Shown one piece after another: positions 1 to 6,762 of a stretch of 12,502 nt of DNA. A program made the position numbers and the translations under genes. Source of the DNA: Candidatus Eiseniibacteriota bacterium (GTDB taxonomy: Bacteria; Eisenbacteria; RBG-16-71-46; CAIMUX01; WJJG01). The stretch is taken from contig VGIY01000047.1 in NCBI GenBank assembly GCA_016867695.1, positions 1 through 12,502 on the forward strand, read 5' to 3'. The notes beneath the pieces were generated by a model. That model worked only from the letters and a program-made list of their open reading frames with translations. It was not told the origin of the DNA and made no database searches. The first letter of the stretch is position 1. Each line of letters begins with the position of its first letter.

Positions 1-414
1 CGACCTCTTCCGCTCGACACGGTCCACTACGTGACCTACGACCAGTTCGCCTACACGGCGGCGGTGACCGGCATCATGGTCCGCGAGAAGCCGGCGGCCA
101 ACTTCCTCATCGGCGCCTTCCAGGCCGAGTCGCTGCTCCTGGCCGAGACCGGGCAGTCGACCGGCGCGATCCAGATCGCCGGCACCGCCGAGGTGACGCA
201 GCTGCCCTTCTTCGCCGTCGTCTGCGACTACACGCTGATGGGTGAGGAGCTCTACGCCGCCGGCGCCTACCTGTCCAACGAACCGGCCATGCTCGGCAGC
301 ATCAAGGGCCAGGATTTCACGAAGGCGGTGCTGATCCTGGTCATCCTGGTCGGGGTGCTGCTCGAGATCCTCGGCGTGCACGCGATCAAGGACTTCATGG
401 CCATCGCCGGCTAG
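1..414 (+). CDS. DUF6754-like membrane protein, C-terminal part (5' truncated by window)
   Basis: The frame is open from the first base, so the window holds only the last 137 residues of a longer protein. The visible part has a stretch rich in small and hydrophobic residues (about 16-75, containing YTAAVTGIMVREKPAANFLIG and GQSTGAIQIAGTAEVTQLPFF), then a clear membrane helix at about residues 106-125 and a short tail ending in DFMAIAG. From memory this matches the C-terminal half of the DUF6754 integral membrane family, whose function is unknown. An in-frame GTG at base 31 is not a likely start, because the coding pattern continues unbroken to the window edge. The next gene starts 21 nt downstream in the same direction, so this is probably one gene of a four-gene membrane operon. 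The family name is moderately certain; membrane location is well supported; function is not known. Confidence 0.6.
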   Translation, partial: RPLPLDTVHYVTYDQFAYTAAVTGIMVREKPAANFLIGAFQAESLLLAETGQSTGAIQIAGTAEVTQLPFFAVVCDYTLMGEELYAAGAYLSNEPAMLGSIKGQDFTKAVLILVILVGVLLEILGVHAIKDFMAIAG

Positions 415-435
415 GCGCAGGCGGGGGAGCGTTTC

Positions 436-1146
436 ATGTTCTGGAAACTGCGGCTGCCGCTCGCGCTCACCTTCATCGTCGGGCTCGTGCCGATCGTCAC
501 CTTCTTCCTCTCCACGCAGGCGCCGGTGATCGGTCCGGCGGTGCAGTTCGCCCGCGACCGGGTCGAGCGCTACATGGTCATCATCGCCGGCTTCGCGCTC
601 CTGCTCGGCGTGGTCAGCGTCGTCCAGGGCAGCGTGCGCAAGATCGAGCGGCGCCGCCCGGGCTGGCCCTTCGCCGCCAGCCTGCTCGCCGGGCTGGTCG
701 TGATGGGCGCCTTCGGCATCCTCAGCGCGATGCGGGTCGGCCCCTTCCAGGGCCTGCTGACCGCGCCCGACGGCGGGATGACCCCCTTCTTCTGGATGAC
801 GCGCAACCTCTTCAACCCGCTGCAGGCGGCCATGTTCAGCCTGCTCGCCTTCTACATCGCCTCGGCCGCCTTCCGCGCCTTCCGCGTGCGCAACGTCGAG
901 GCGACGATCCTGCTGATCGCCGCCTTCATCGTCATGGCCGGGCGCACGCCTCTCGGCGAGTACGCCTTCGGCTGGCTGCCCGGGGGTGAGCGCTGGCTGC
1001 CGGCGGTGACCGACTGGATCATGACCGTGCCCAACGCCGCGGCGCAGCGCGGGGTGATCATCGGCGCCGCCCTGGGCGCGGCCAGCCTGTCGCTGCGCGT
1101 GATCCTGGGCATCGAGCGCTCCTACCTGGGCACGACCGAGAAGTAG
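436..1146 (+). CDS. Conserved-looking six-helix membrane protein of unknown function
   Basis: This is a 236-aa protein with an ATG start preceded by a strong GGGGGAG ribosome-binding site. I read about six membrane helices at residues 6-26, 45-65, 78-98, 128-148, 154-170 and 204-222. Positive loops (for example SVRKIERRR at 66-74 and FRAFRVRN at 146-153) suggest the orientation. Between helices 3 and 4 is a Gly/Pro/aromatic loop (TPFFWMTRNLFNPLQ), and between helices 5 and 6 is an amphipathic segment with DWIMTVPNAAAQRG. These look like conserved functional loops rather than random linkers. No enzyme motif is recognised and I assign no function. It sits 21 nt after the DUF6754-like gene and 14 nt before the next, so co-transcription is likely. 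A subunit of a membrane complex is the simplest reading. Confidence 0.7.
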   Translation: MFWKLRLPLALTFIVGLVPIVTFFLSTQAPVIGPAVQFARDRVERYMVIIAGFALLLGVVSVVQGSVRKIERRRPGWPFAASLLAGLVVMGAFGILSAMRVGPFQGLLTAPDGGMTPFFWMTRNLFNPLQAAMFSLLAFYIASAAFRAFRVRNVEATILLIAAFIVMAGRTPLGEYAFGWLPGGERWLPAVTDWIMTVPNAAAQRGVIIGAALGAASLSLRVILGIERSYLGTTEK

Positions 1147-1160
1147 AGGCGGAGGAAGCC

Positions 1161-2045
1161 GTGAAGCTGGAACGCCTGGTGAACATCGATCGCCGGATCG
1201 TCTACCTCTGCATCGCCGTCGGCACGACGCTGCCGCTGCTGCTCCCCATCGGCCTGCCGGTCTCCTCCACGCCGCCGGTACGCAGCCTCTTCGAGAAGGT
1301 CGAGTCGCTGGGTCCCGAAGATGTCGTCCTGCTCTCCTTCGACTACGGCCCGACGACCGCCCCCGAAAACACGCCGATGGCCGAGGCGATCCTGCGCCAC
1401 TGCTTCACCCGCGGGATCAAGGTCGTGGTGATCGCGCTCTTTCCGATCGGCGGCGTGACCATGGCCGGAGAGGTGCTCGCCAACATCACCCCCGAGTACC
1501 CGCAGTTGCAAGAGGGGGTCGACTACGCCTTCCTCGGCTACAAGGATGGCGCCCAGGCGGCGATGAAGCAGATGGGCGTCGCCTTCGTCAATGTCTTCCC
1601 GGTCGACAACGGCCGCCGGCCGCTGGGCGAGATCCCGCTCATGCAGCGCGTGGTCAACTACGACGACGTCGACCTGATCGTCACCCTGTCGACCAACGTG
1701 ATCGCCGAGTGGTGGGCCAATCTGGTCAACGCCCAGTTCGGCACGCCGGTGGCCGTCGGGGCGACGGCGGTCTCGGCGCCCAAGTACTACGCCTTCCTCG
1801 ACTCCGGCCAGATGATCGGGCTCCTCGGGGGACTCAAGGGAGCCTCGGAGTACGAGCGCCTGGTCATCGATCGCTACCCCCACTTCGCGCGGCTCTACGA
1901 CCGGCCGGGCGTCTACACGGCGATCAAGGGCATGGACGCCCAGACCGTCGACCACGCCATCATCATGGCCTTCATCCTGTTCGGTAACACGGTCCACTTC
2001 CTGATCCGCCGCCGCGACCGGCGGGCCGGACTGCGGGACGCCTAG
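1161..2045 (+). CDS. Two-anchor membrane protein with large extracytoplasmic alpha/beta domain, unknown function
   Basis: This is a 294-aa protein with a GTG start at 1161, chosen because GGAGGAAG lies just upstream. An N-terminal helix (about 12-31) and a C-terminal helix (about 264-282, followed by RRRDRR) enclose roughly 230 residues of alternating strands and helices. Strand-like segments include DVVLLSFDYGP (54-63), IKVVVIALFPIGG (86-98), VAFVNVFPVDN (140-150), DLIVTLSTNV (171-180) and TPVAVGATAVSAPKYY (195-210). This is the pattern of a Rossmann-like or periplasmic-binding-like alpha/beta fold. The basic residues after the second helix suggest that both termini are cytoplasmic and the folded domain is outside. 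No catalytic motif is recognised. Its place between two polytopic membrane genes suggests it is the sensing, binding or catalytic part of a shared complex, but that is inference. Confidence 0.65.
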   Translation: MKLERLVNIDRRIVYLCIAVGTTLPLLLPIGLPVSSTPPVRSLFEKVESLGPEDVVLLSFDYGPTTAPENTPMAEAILRHCFTRGIKVVVIALFPIGGVTMAGEVLANITPEYPQLQEGVDYAFLGYKDGAQAAMKQMGVAFVNVFPVDNGRRPLGEIPLMQRVVNYDDVDLIVTLSTNVIAEWWANLVNAQFGTPVAVGATAVSAPKYYAFLDSGQMIGLLGGLKGASEYERLVIDRYPHFARLYDRPGVYTAIKGMDAQTVDHAIIMAFILFGNTVHFLIRRRDRRAGLRDA

Positions 2046-2075
2046 CGCCCGCGGCGCGCCGAAGGAGGACGACGC

Positions 2076-2708
2076 ATGTCGCAGTTGATCGGGGTCTGGG
2101 TGGCCGCGTTCCTGACGCTCTGCATCTTCAGCTTCCTCTACCGCGACAACCCCTTCTTCCGCTTCGCCGAGAGCCTCTTCGCCGGCGTCTCGCTCGGCTA
2201 CTACATCGGCATCGTCGCCGTCAACACGCTGGTGCCCAACCTCATCAACCCGCTCTTCGGCGACTTCGGCGCCAACGCCCACCTGCTGATCCCGCTGCTG
2301 CTGGGGCTGAACCTCTACACGCGCTTCATCCCCCGCATCGCCTGGCTGGCGCGCATCTCGCTGGCGGTCTACATCGCCTACTACATCGGCATCAACATGG
2401 TGCAGAAGATCCAGGGCGAGATCGTGCCCCAGGTCGGCTCGACGATCCTGCACCCGATCGGCGGGGTGATGACCCCGGTCGACAACCTGATCCTGATCGT
2501 CGGCGTGCTGGCGGTGCTGATCTACTTCTACTTCTCGATCGAGCATCGCGGCGCGGTGGGCGCCGTCTCGCGCCTCGGCGTCTGGTTCCTCATGCTCGGC
2601 TTCGGCGCCGCCTTCGGCTACACGGTGATGGGCCGCGTCTCGCTGCTGATCGGCCGGATGAACTTCCTTTTCATCGATCTCGTCCGCATCACCGGCCAGG
2701 CGCTCTAG
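2076..2708 (+). CDS. Multi-helix membrane protein of unknown function, last gene of the membrane cluster
   Basis: This is a 210-aa, strongly hydrophobic protein with an ATG start behind a near-perfect AAGGAGG. Predicted helices lie at about 4-22, 34-54, 70-82, 88-107, 136-153 and 168-190. The motif FRFAESLFAGVSLGYYIG near residue 28 and the aromatic stretch YIAYYIGINMVQKIQG near 100-115 stand out. Residues 110-135 (IQGEIVPQVGSTILHPIGG) form a polar loop that may face the periplasm. No recognised family motif gives a function. It lies 30 nt after the two-anchor protein gene, consistent with a fourth co-transcribed subunit. Its TAG stop shares the bases CTAG with the stop codon of the convergent GIY-YIG gene, so there is no intergenic space for a terminator. 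Confidence 0.7.
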   Translation: MSQLIGVWVAAFLTLCIFSFLYRDNPFFRFAESLFAGVSLGYYIGIVAVNTLVPNLINPLFGDFGANAHLLIPLLLGLNLYTRFIPRIAWLARISLAVYIAYYIGINMVQKIQGEIVPQVGSTILHPIGGVMTPVDNLILIVGVLAVLIYFYFSIEHRGAVGAVSRLGVWFLMLGFGAAFGYTVMGRVSLLIGRMNFLFIDLVRITGQAL

Positions 2709-4198
2709 GGCGCCCCGGCGCCCCCCGGGCCCGGCGCCGCGGGCAAGACCGGAGCGCCCCCCGAGGCGCATCGCCCGCCGCCCGCGCGGGCGACGCGCCG
2801 CCCCGGCGGATCCGCGCCCGCCGCCGCGCCGGAGAGTACCGCCGTCGCCAGGTCGCTCGCCGCGGGGAAGTCCAGGGGCCGCAGGATCACCGCCTCCTCC
2901 GGACCCCAGGCCAGGTAGCGCCGGACCAGAACCCGCTCGGGCGGGTCGATCTCCTCGAATCCCTCCGGCAGGGCGCCGTCGCGGAAGAAGGCGGCGAGCG
3001 CCGCCTCCAGGGCGCGCGGCGCGGGAAGCGCATCGGCGGCCAGTCGGCGCCACGCGGCGCGCTCGCCCGCCAGGGCGAACAGCGCGGCCGGCGCCCCGGC
3101 GCCGGGCAGGAGCAACAGGAGGTCCCGCTGCGACGGCGCCGGATCCGCCGGCGCCAGGCCGAACTCGACGCGGATGTTCCAGGCGGGTCCCCGTTCGCGG
3201 ATCTCGCGCGCCTCGCGGATCAGCGCCTCCAGCTCGCTCCCCGAGGTCTCGCACTCGAACCGGTGGATCTCTCTCAGCCGGGCGGCCCGGGGTCCCTGGA
3301 TCTCCGCAGGGCCCAGGTGCGCGGCGAGGCGCCGGCGCAGGTTCTTCGATTTGCCCACGTAGAGCAGGCATCCGCCCCGGTCGAAGAAGCGGTAGATCCC
3401 CGGCGCCTCCGGCACGGCATCGAGGTCGGCGGGCGCGAAGCCGCGCTCCAGGCCGCGCAGCTCGAGCTCCGCCCTCTCCCGCGCCGCGCCGGGGGCCGCC
3501 GCCACCTCGGCCCAGGAGTGGAGCCCTCGCTGCTGCGCAGCCGCGCGCACCGACTCCAGCTCCTCCGCGAGCCGCGCGAGTCGACCGTGAAGGTCCTCGC
3601 CGGACTCGTGCGCCTCCGGCGCCGCGTCCGCGGCCGCCCTCGCTTCCCCCCCGGCCCTCGCCCCCTGGCCGGGTTCGCCGCCCCTCAGCCGCCGCCAGGC
3701 TCGCAGGTCGACGACCGTCGCCTCCGGTTCGGGAAGCGCGTGCATCCGCTCCACGACCGAGAGCCAGCGTCCCAGAGCGGAGGCCTGCTCGGTCGCCACG
3801 GGATGCTCGTCCAGCATCCCCGCCAGCTCCGCCAGCGCATCGCTCCGCTCGCCGCCCTGGTGGACGACGATGCGCCGCCCGATTGAGGAGCCGTCCCACG
3901 GCGTCGCCGCGGCGCGCCAGAGCCATGGCTCACGCCCCGAGCCCGCGGGCGCGGCCAGATCCAGGAGCAGGACCGGAGGCTGCAGCGAGCTCTGCGGCGG
4001 CAGGGCGATGCGCCAGCGCCCGGCGGGTCCTTCGACGAACCGGCGGTCCCGTCCCAGCACCGCCCTCACGAGGCCGGCCGCAGCGATGCCGCCCGGCGCG
4101 AGGAGGCGCAGGTGGACGCGCGCGATCTCCTCGGCCGGCAGATCCGGCTCGCTCGCCAGGTGCGCGGCGATCCGCTCCAGCAGTTCCACCTGCCCCAC
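2705..4198 (-). CDS. GIY-YIG nuclease-family protein with N-terminal winged-helix-like and decayed DnaQ-like exonuclease regions
   Basis: This is a 497-aa protein. The GTG at 4198 is preferred because GGGGGAGG (4208-4215) lies 9 nt upstream; an in-frame GTG at 4231 would add 11 residues. Residues 2-64 look like a small winged-helix domain ending in GRWRI. Residues 77-174 follow the layout of a DEDD exonuclease (LLLDLAAP, then ATEQASALGRWL, then VVDLRAWRRLRGG), but acidic residues are missing. A charged, helical linker follows (about 175-250). The GIY-YIG domain (about 264-345) has GIY at 267-269, YVGKSKNLRRR from 280, SELEAL with Glu322, and Asn341 in PAWNI. This is the UvrC/Cho-type active-site set, so it is probably an active DNA endonuclease. 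The order exonuclease then GIY-YIG recalls the bacterial DnaQ-Cho fusions. The C-terminus is proline- and glycine-rich. A role in DNA repair is likely but not shown. Confidence 0.75.
   Translation of the reverse strand: MGQVELLERIAAHLASEPDLPAEEIARVHLRLLAPGGIAAAGLVRAVLGRDRRFVEGPAGRWRIALPPQSSLQPPVLLLDLAAPAGSGREPWLWRAAATPWDGSSIGRRIVVHQGGERSDALAELAGMLDEHPVATEQASALGRWLSVVERMHALPEPEATVVDLRAWRRLRGGEPGQGARAGGEARAAADAAPEAHESGEDLHGRLARLAEELESVRAAAQQRGLHSWAEVAAAPGAARERAELELRGLERGFAPADLDAVPEAPGIYRFFDRGGCLLYVGKSKNLRRRLAAHLGPAEIQGPRAARLREIHRFECETSGSELEALIREAREIRERGPAWNIRVEFGLAPADPAPSQRDLLLLLPGAGAPAALFALAGERAAWRRLAADALPAPRALEAALAAFFRDGALPEGFEEIDPPERVLVRRYLAWGPEEAVILRPLDFPAASDLATAVLSGAAAGADPPGRRVARAGGGRCASGGAPVLPAAPGPGGAGAP
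2716..2739. terminator. GC-rich perfect hairpin at the convergent gene junction, possible terminator
   Basis: A perfect 7-bp inverted repeat, CGGCGCC and GGCGCCG, flanks a 10-nt loop starting eight bases after the stop of the + strand membrane operon. It lies inside the last codons of the opposing GIY-YIG gene. No T-run follows on either strand, so it is not a classic intrinsic terminator. In such GC-rich DNA a chance hairpin is quite possible. It is the only candidate I see for ending the membrane operon. Confidence 0.2.
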
Positions 4199-4207
4199 GC
4201 CGGTGCG

Positions 4208-4215
4208 CCTCCCCC
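4208..4215 (-). promoter_or_regulatory. Ribosome-binding site deciding the start of the GIY-YIG gene
   Basis: On the minus strand this reads GGGGGAGG and is followed 9 nt later by GTG at 4198. The longer alternative start (GTG at 4231) has no comparable site upstream. Confidence 0.55.
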
Positions 4216-4276
4216 GGGGCTTGCCCCGCACGGACCGCCGGCGACTCTACGCGCGCCGGCCGCGCCCCGCAACGCC

Positions 4277-4372
4277 GGCCCGCTCACGTGTGGCCGGCTC
4301 ACGTGTGGCCCGTTCACGCCGGTCCGCCCACCCGATCCGCTCACCCGGTCCGCTCACCCGGTCCGCTCACCC
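4277..4372. repeat. Tandem array of seven degenerate 13-15 bp direct repeats
   Basis: Seven adjacent units share the core GGYCCGCTCAC. On the + strand they begin at 4277, 4292, 4307, 4321, 4334, 4347 and 4360, with lengths 15, 15, 14, 13, 13, 13 and 13. The last two units are identical (GGTCCGCTCACCC), the fifth differs from them by one base, and the fourth (GGTCCGCCCACCC) also differs by one. The first two units carry the palindrome CACGTG (4285-4290 and 4300-4305), spaced 15 bp apart. The array fills much of the 177-nt gap between the end of the 520-aa barrel gene (4409) and the GIY-YIG gene (4231/4198). It is too short-period for CRISPR. It could be a protein-binding array controlling the GIY-YIG gene, or a slippage-prone minisatellite. 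Confidence 0.85.
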
Positions 4373-4408
4373 CCCTGCGCCAGAGGCGCGTGCGCGCCGC
4401 GATCGCCA

Positions 4409-5971
4409 TCAGATCGCCCGCATGAGCCGCCAGCGCAAGCCGGCAAGAAGGGCGAGATCCGGCTCGCCCTCGCGCCGCCCCCCGCCCGCCCGGGCGACGA
4501 CTTCCCAGTCGATCGCCCCCGCGCGCCGGCCGAACCAGGCTTGTAGTTCCCAGTCGCCCGGGCCGAGCCGGCGCCACTGCGTGCGCCCCGGCGGCTGGCG
4601 CCGGGGAACGAGGCTCGAGGCGCTGTTCTCACGCGCCGCCGCGGCGAGCGCGCAGCCGGCGCGGGCGACGGCGCCCTGCCACTGGATCCGCAGCCAGGTG
4701 TGGCTCGAGGACTCCCACTCCCCGAGCGCGTCGTCGGGGATCTCGAGCGTCTCCTCCGCGCGCCACGACTCGCGCGCCGCCTCCCAGAGCGAGCGCGTCT
4801 CGGCGGGCTGCGATCGGGACAGGCCGCGGCGCCGCGAGCGGATCGCCAGGGCGAGACCGGGAGCGAGGCGAAAGTCGGCGTCCAGATCGACGCGCGCACC
4901 CGACAGGGCGCCCAGACCGGGGCCCCGATCCGGACCGACGCCGGCGAGCCACTGCTCCGCCTGCGTGGCGCCGGCGCCGCAGCGCAGCGTCGCTCCCTTC
5001 CAGAGCTCCGTCGTCAGGCGCACGAGCAGCGAGCGCTCGAGCAGCGCGTGCGGCAAGCGGGCCGCCGGGAGCTGCCGCACCGACCAGACCACCTGGGGCG
5101 AGGCGGCCTCCAGCCAGGGAAGCTCCCACTCGAGGCTCCACTGCTCGCTCTTCGCCCCGGCGAGCCGCCGCTGCGCTCCCGGCGCCCTCCAGCGCCAGGA
5201 GCAGCGCACGCTCCCGAGCTCGGGAGCGGGCCGGAATCTCCAACCGCCGCCGATCCAGACGTCCCTCTCTTCCGAACGGGCGCGCCTTCCGGCGACCTCG
5301 ATGACCAGCCCTTCGCCCGCGCCGCTCCGGGCGAGCGGCGCCGTCCCGTCGTCGCGGGAAGCGGGGGCGTCGGTCGCCCGCCAGCTCCCGGCCAGCGACC
5401 AGATCCAGGCCGGGTCCGGCGCCGAGCGCGAGTGGACTAGGGCGACCCCGCAGGGCCCGAGCATGAAAGCCCCGCCTTCCCCTTCCCCGCACCTCCAGCC
5501 GGCCAGACTCGTCCGGCCGCGGCGCGCCTCGACGAGCCAACCGCGCGGTCCCGTTTCGCGCCGGGCGGAGGTGCCCGCCGCCCGCAGGAGGCCGGCGCCG
5601 GGCGCGGGCAGCGTCTCGACCCAGGGTGTCAGGCCGCCCTCCTCGGCCAGCGCGCAGCCCGCTCCCCAGTGCAGCGCCAGCGCCCCGGCCAAACAGCGCC
5701 ACCCCTGCGTGCGCGCCTCGGCGAATCCGAGCAGGCGGCGGTCGCAGTGGCGCAGCGAGAGATCGCCCAGGCCCGTTTCCAGGCGCGCCCGCGCGTCGGG
5801 GCGAATCGCCCCCTCGCTCCAGTCGCCGCCCGCCTCGGCGATGAGATCCGCGCCGGCGCGGGCCGCTCGGGGACCGGCGCCGATCAGCAGCCCCCCCCAG
5901 GCCAGGCCGGCCATGAACAGGCGGCGCGCAGCCCATCCCGTCGCACCGGGAGCGCGGCGACCGGAAAACAC
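4409..5971 (-). CDS. Predicted secreted or outer-membrane beta-barrel protein, unknown function
   Basis: This is a 520-aa protein starting with GTG at 5971, directly after the TAG of the upstream gene and 6 nt behind a GGAGGAG site. Residues 1-40 form a signal peptide: an Arg-containing n-region, the hydrophobic core MAGLAWGGLLIGAG, and an A-R-A type cleavage site. The rest is rich in Trp, Arg and Gly, with alternating polar and hydrophobic segments. Examples are WIGGGWRFRPA, SVRCSWRWRAPG, QWSLEWELPWLE, RVDLDADFRLAPGLALAIRSR, TWLRIQWQGAVARAG and ALLAGLRWRLMRAI at the C-terminus. This pattern suits a transmembrane beta-barrel of roughly 14-16 strands, though I cannot count strands reliably. 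There are no recognised domains. It is the third gene of a compact block behind a lamin-tail-domain protein, suggesting a shared role at the outer membrane. The coding frame is sound; the function is unknown. Confidence 0.55.
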   Translation of the reverse strand: MFSGRRAPGATGWAARRLFMAGLAWGGLLIGAGPRAARAGADLIAEAGGDWSEGAIRPDARARLETGLGDLSLRHCDRRLLGFAEARTQGWRCLAGALALHWGAGCALAEEGGLTPWVETLPAPGAGLLRAAGTSARRETGPRGWLVEARRGRTSLAGWRCGEGEGGAFMLGPCGVALVHSRSAPDPAWIWSLAGSWRATDAPASRDDGTAPLARSGAGEGLVIEVAGRRARSEERDVWIGGGWRFRPAPELGSVRCSWRWRAPGAQRRLAGAKSEQWSLEWELPWLEAASPQVVWSVRQLPAARLPHALLERSLLVRLTTELWKGATLRCGAGATQAEQWLAGVGPDRGPGLGALSGARVDLDADFRLAPGLALAIRSRRRGLSRSQPAETRSLWEAARESWRAEETLEIPDDALGEWESSSHTWLRIQWQGAVARAGCALAAAARENSASSLVPRRQPPGRTQWRRLGPGDWELQAWFGRRAGAIDWEVVARAGGGRREGEPDLALLAGLRWRLMRAI

Positions 5972-6757
5972 CTAAAACTCCTCCATCCAGGATACGGAGA
6001 CGACCGGCGTCCAGCCGAGCTGCGGGTGCCAGCGCTGTCCGACGCCGAGCTCGAGCCGCCCGGCGCGCAGGTATGCGCTCAAGCCCCCCTCGCCCGTGCC
6101 CGCGCGCAGCATCTGGACCAGCCGCAGGCGGCCGAGGGGCCATGCCGCCGCCCAGGTCGTCGCCGATCCGCCGCCCAGTCGAAGCGCATGCTCGACGACG
6201 ACGCGCCGCTCTCCGGCGGCCACCGCCAGCCGGCTGATCAGGAGCGCGTCGGGCCCCTCCCGTGCGCCTCCCAGCGGCAGATCGACCGCCCCCGCCTCCA
6301 GTTCCACGGCCGGTGCCTTCAGGAAGCGCGCGCCGAGCAGCGCGGTCGCGCCGAGGTGGGCCGACCGCCACTCCTCGCCCGCCTCGAGAACGAAGAGCCG
6401 CGCGCCGAGAAGCAGGCTCGCCTGCCCTCCGATCCGTTGCCTCCTGCCGGCGCCGAAGTGCCCCTCGCCGTACGCGCCCGCCCTCAACGATCCCGCGTGC
6501 GCCTCCCAGCCCGCGGGAACGCCGCGCAGCCACGCGCTCCCGAACGAGAGGCCCGGAACGCCGAACGGGCGCGCCAGCGCGAGGCCCGCGCGCAGGCCCT
6601 CGCCGCGGCCGAGGAGCCGCTCGTCGAGCGCGACGAAGGGATGCGGAGCGCCCCAGGCGGCGCGCCACTCGTGGGCTGCCGCGGCGGTCGAGCTCGCGCC
6701 GCCGCCCGCGAGCAGCGCCGGCAGCGCGAGCAGGGCTGGGAAGCGGCCGGGACGCAT
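5972..6757 (-). CDS. Small predicted outer-membrane beta-barrel protein, unknown function
   Basis: This is a 261-aa protein. I place the start at the ATG at 6757, which opens a clean signal peptide (RFPALLALPALLAGGG, then an Ala-rich cleavage region near residues 20-29). The frame stays open further upstream, but that stretch overlaps the lamin-tail gene in another frame. The mature part is a series of short amphipathic strands, such as GQASLLLGARLFVLEAGEEW, TALLGARFLKAPAVELEAG and SAYLRAGRLELGVGQRW. It ends in VVSVSWMEEF with a terminal Phe, the usual beta-signal recognised by the BAM machinery. About 10-12 strands seem likely. The start is 5 nt after the stop of the lamin-tail gene, and the next gene starts immediately after its own stop, so all three are probably translated in coupled fashion. 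The substrate or partner is unknown. Confidence 0.6.
   Translation of the reverse strand: MRPGRFPALLALPALLAGGGASSTAAAAHEWRAAWGAPHPFVALDERLLGRGEGLRAGLALARPFGVPGLSFGSAWLRGVPAGWEAHAGSLRAGAYGEGHFGAGRRQRIGGQASLLLGARLFVLEAGEEWRSAHLGATALLGARFLKAPAVELEAGAVDLPLGGAREGPDALLISRLAVAAGERRVVVEHALRLGGGSATTWAAAWPLGRLRLVQMLRAGTGEGGLSAYLRAGRLELGVGQRWHPQLGWTPVVSVSWMEEF
5978..5984 (-). promoter_or_regulatory. Ribosome-binding site of the 520-aa barrel gene, embedded in the preceding gene
   Basis: On the minus strand GGAGGAG sits 6 nt before the GTG at 5971. The same bases form the Met-Glu-Glu codons at the very end of the 261-aa barrel gene. Translation of the second barrel is therefore likely tied to ribosomes finishing the first. 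Confidence 0.6.
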
Positions 6758-6762
6758 CGCCT

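Noticed and set aside
1122..3926. 934-residue open frame on the minus strand running antisense to the membrane genes and into the GIY-YIG gene.
   Set aside because: It consists of Arg/Gly/Ala-rich and then Asp/His/Gln-rich low-complexity residues, lacks any domain, and overlaps better-supported genes on both strands. It is a by-product of high GC.
4277..4372. CRISPR array reading of the tandem repeats.
   Set aside because: Units are 13-15 bp and contiguous with no spacers, and no cas gene is nearby.
3870..5975. 701-residue open frame on the plus strand opposite the 520-aa barrel gene.
   Set aside because: Ser/Arg/Pro/Ala-rich composition with no domain. The minus strand frame has a signal peptide, a ribosome-binding site and beta-strand patterning instead.
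4629..6668. 679-residue minus strand frame overlapping both barrel genes.
   Set aside because: Almost entirely Arg, Gly and Ala; a frame-shifted shadow of the two barrel genes.
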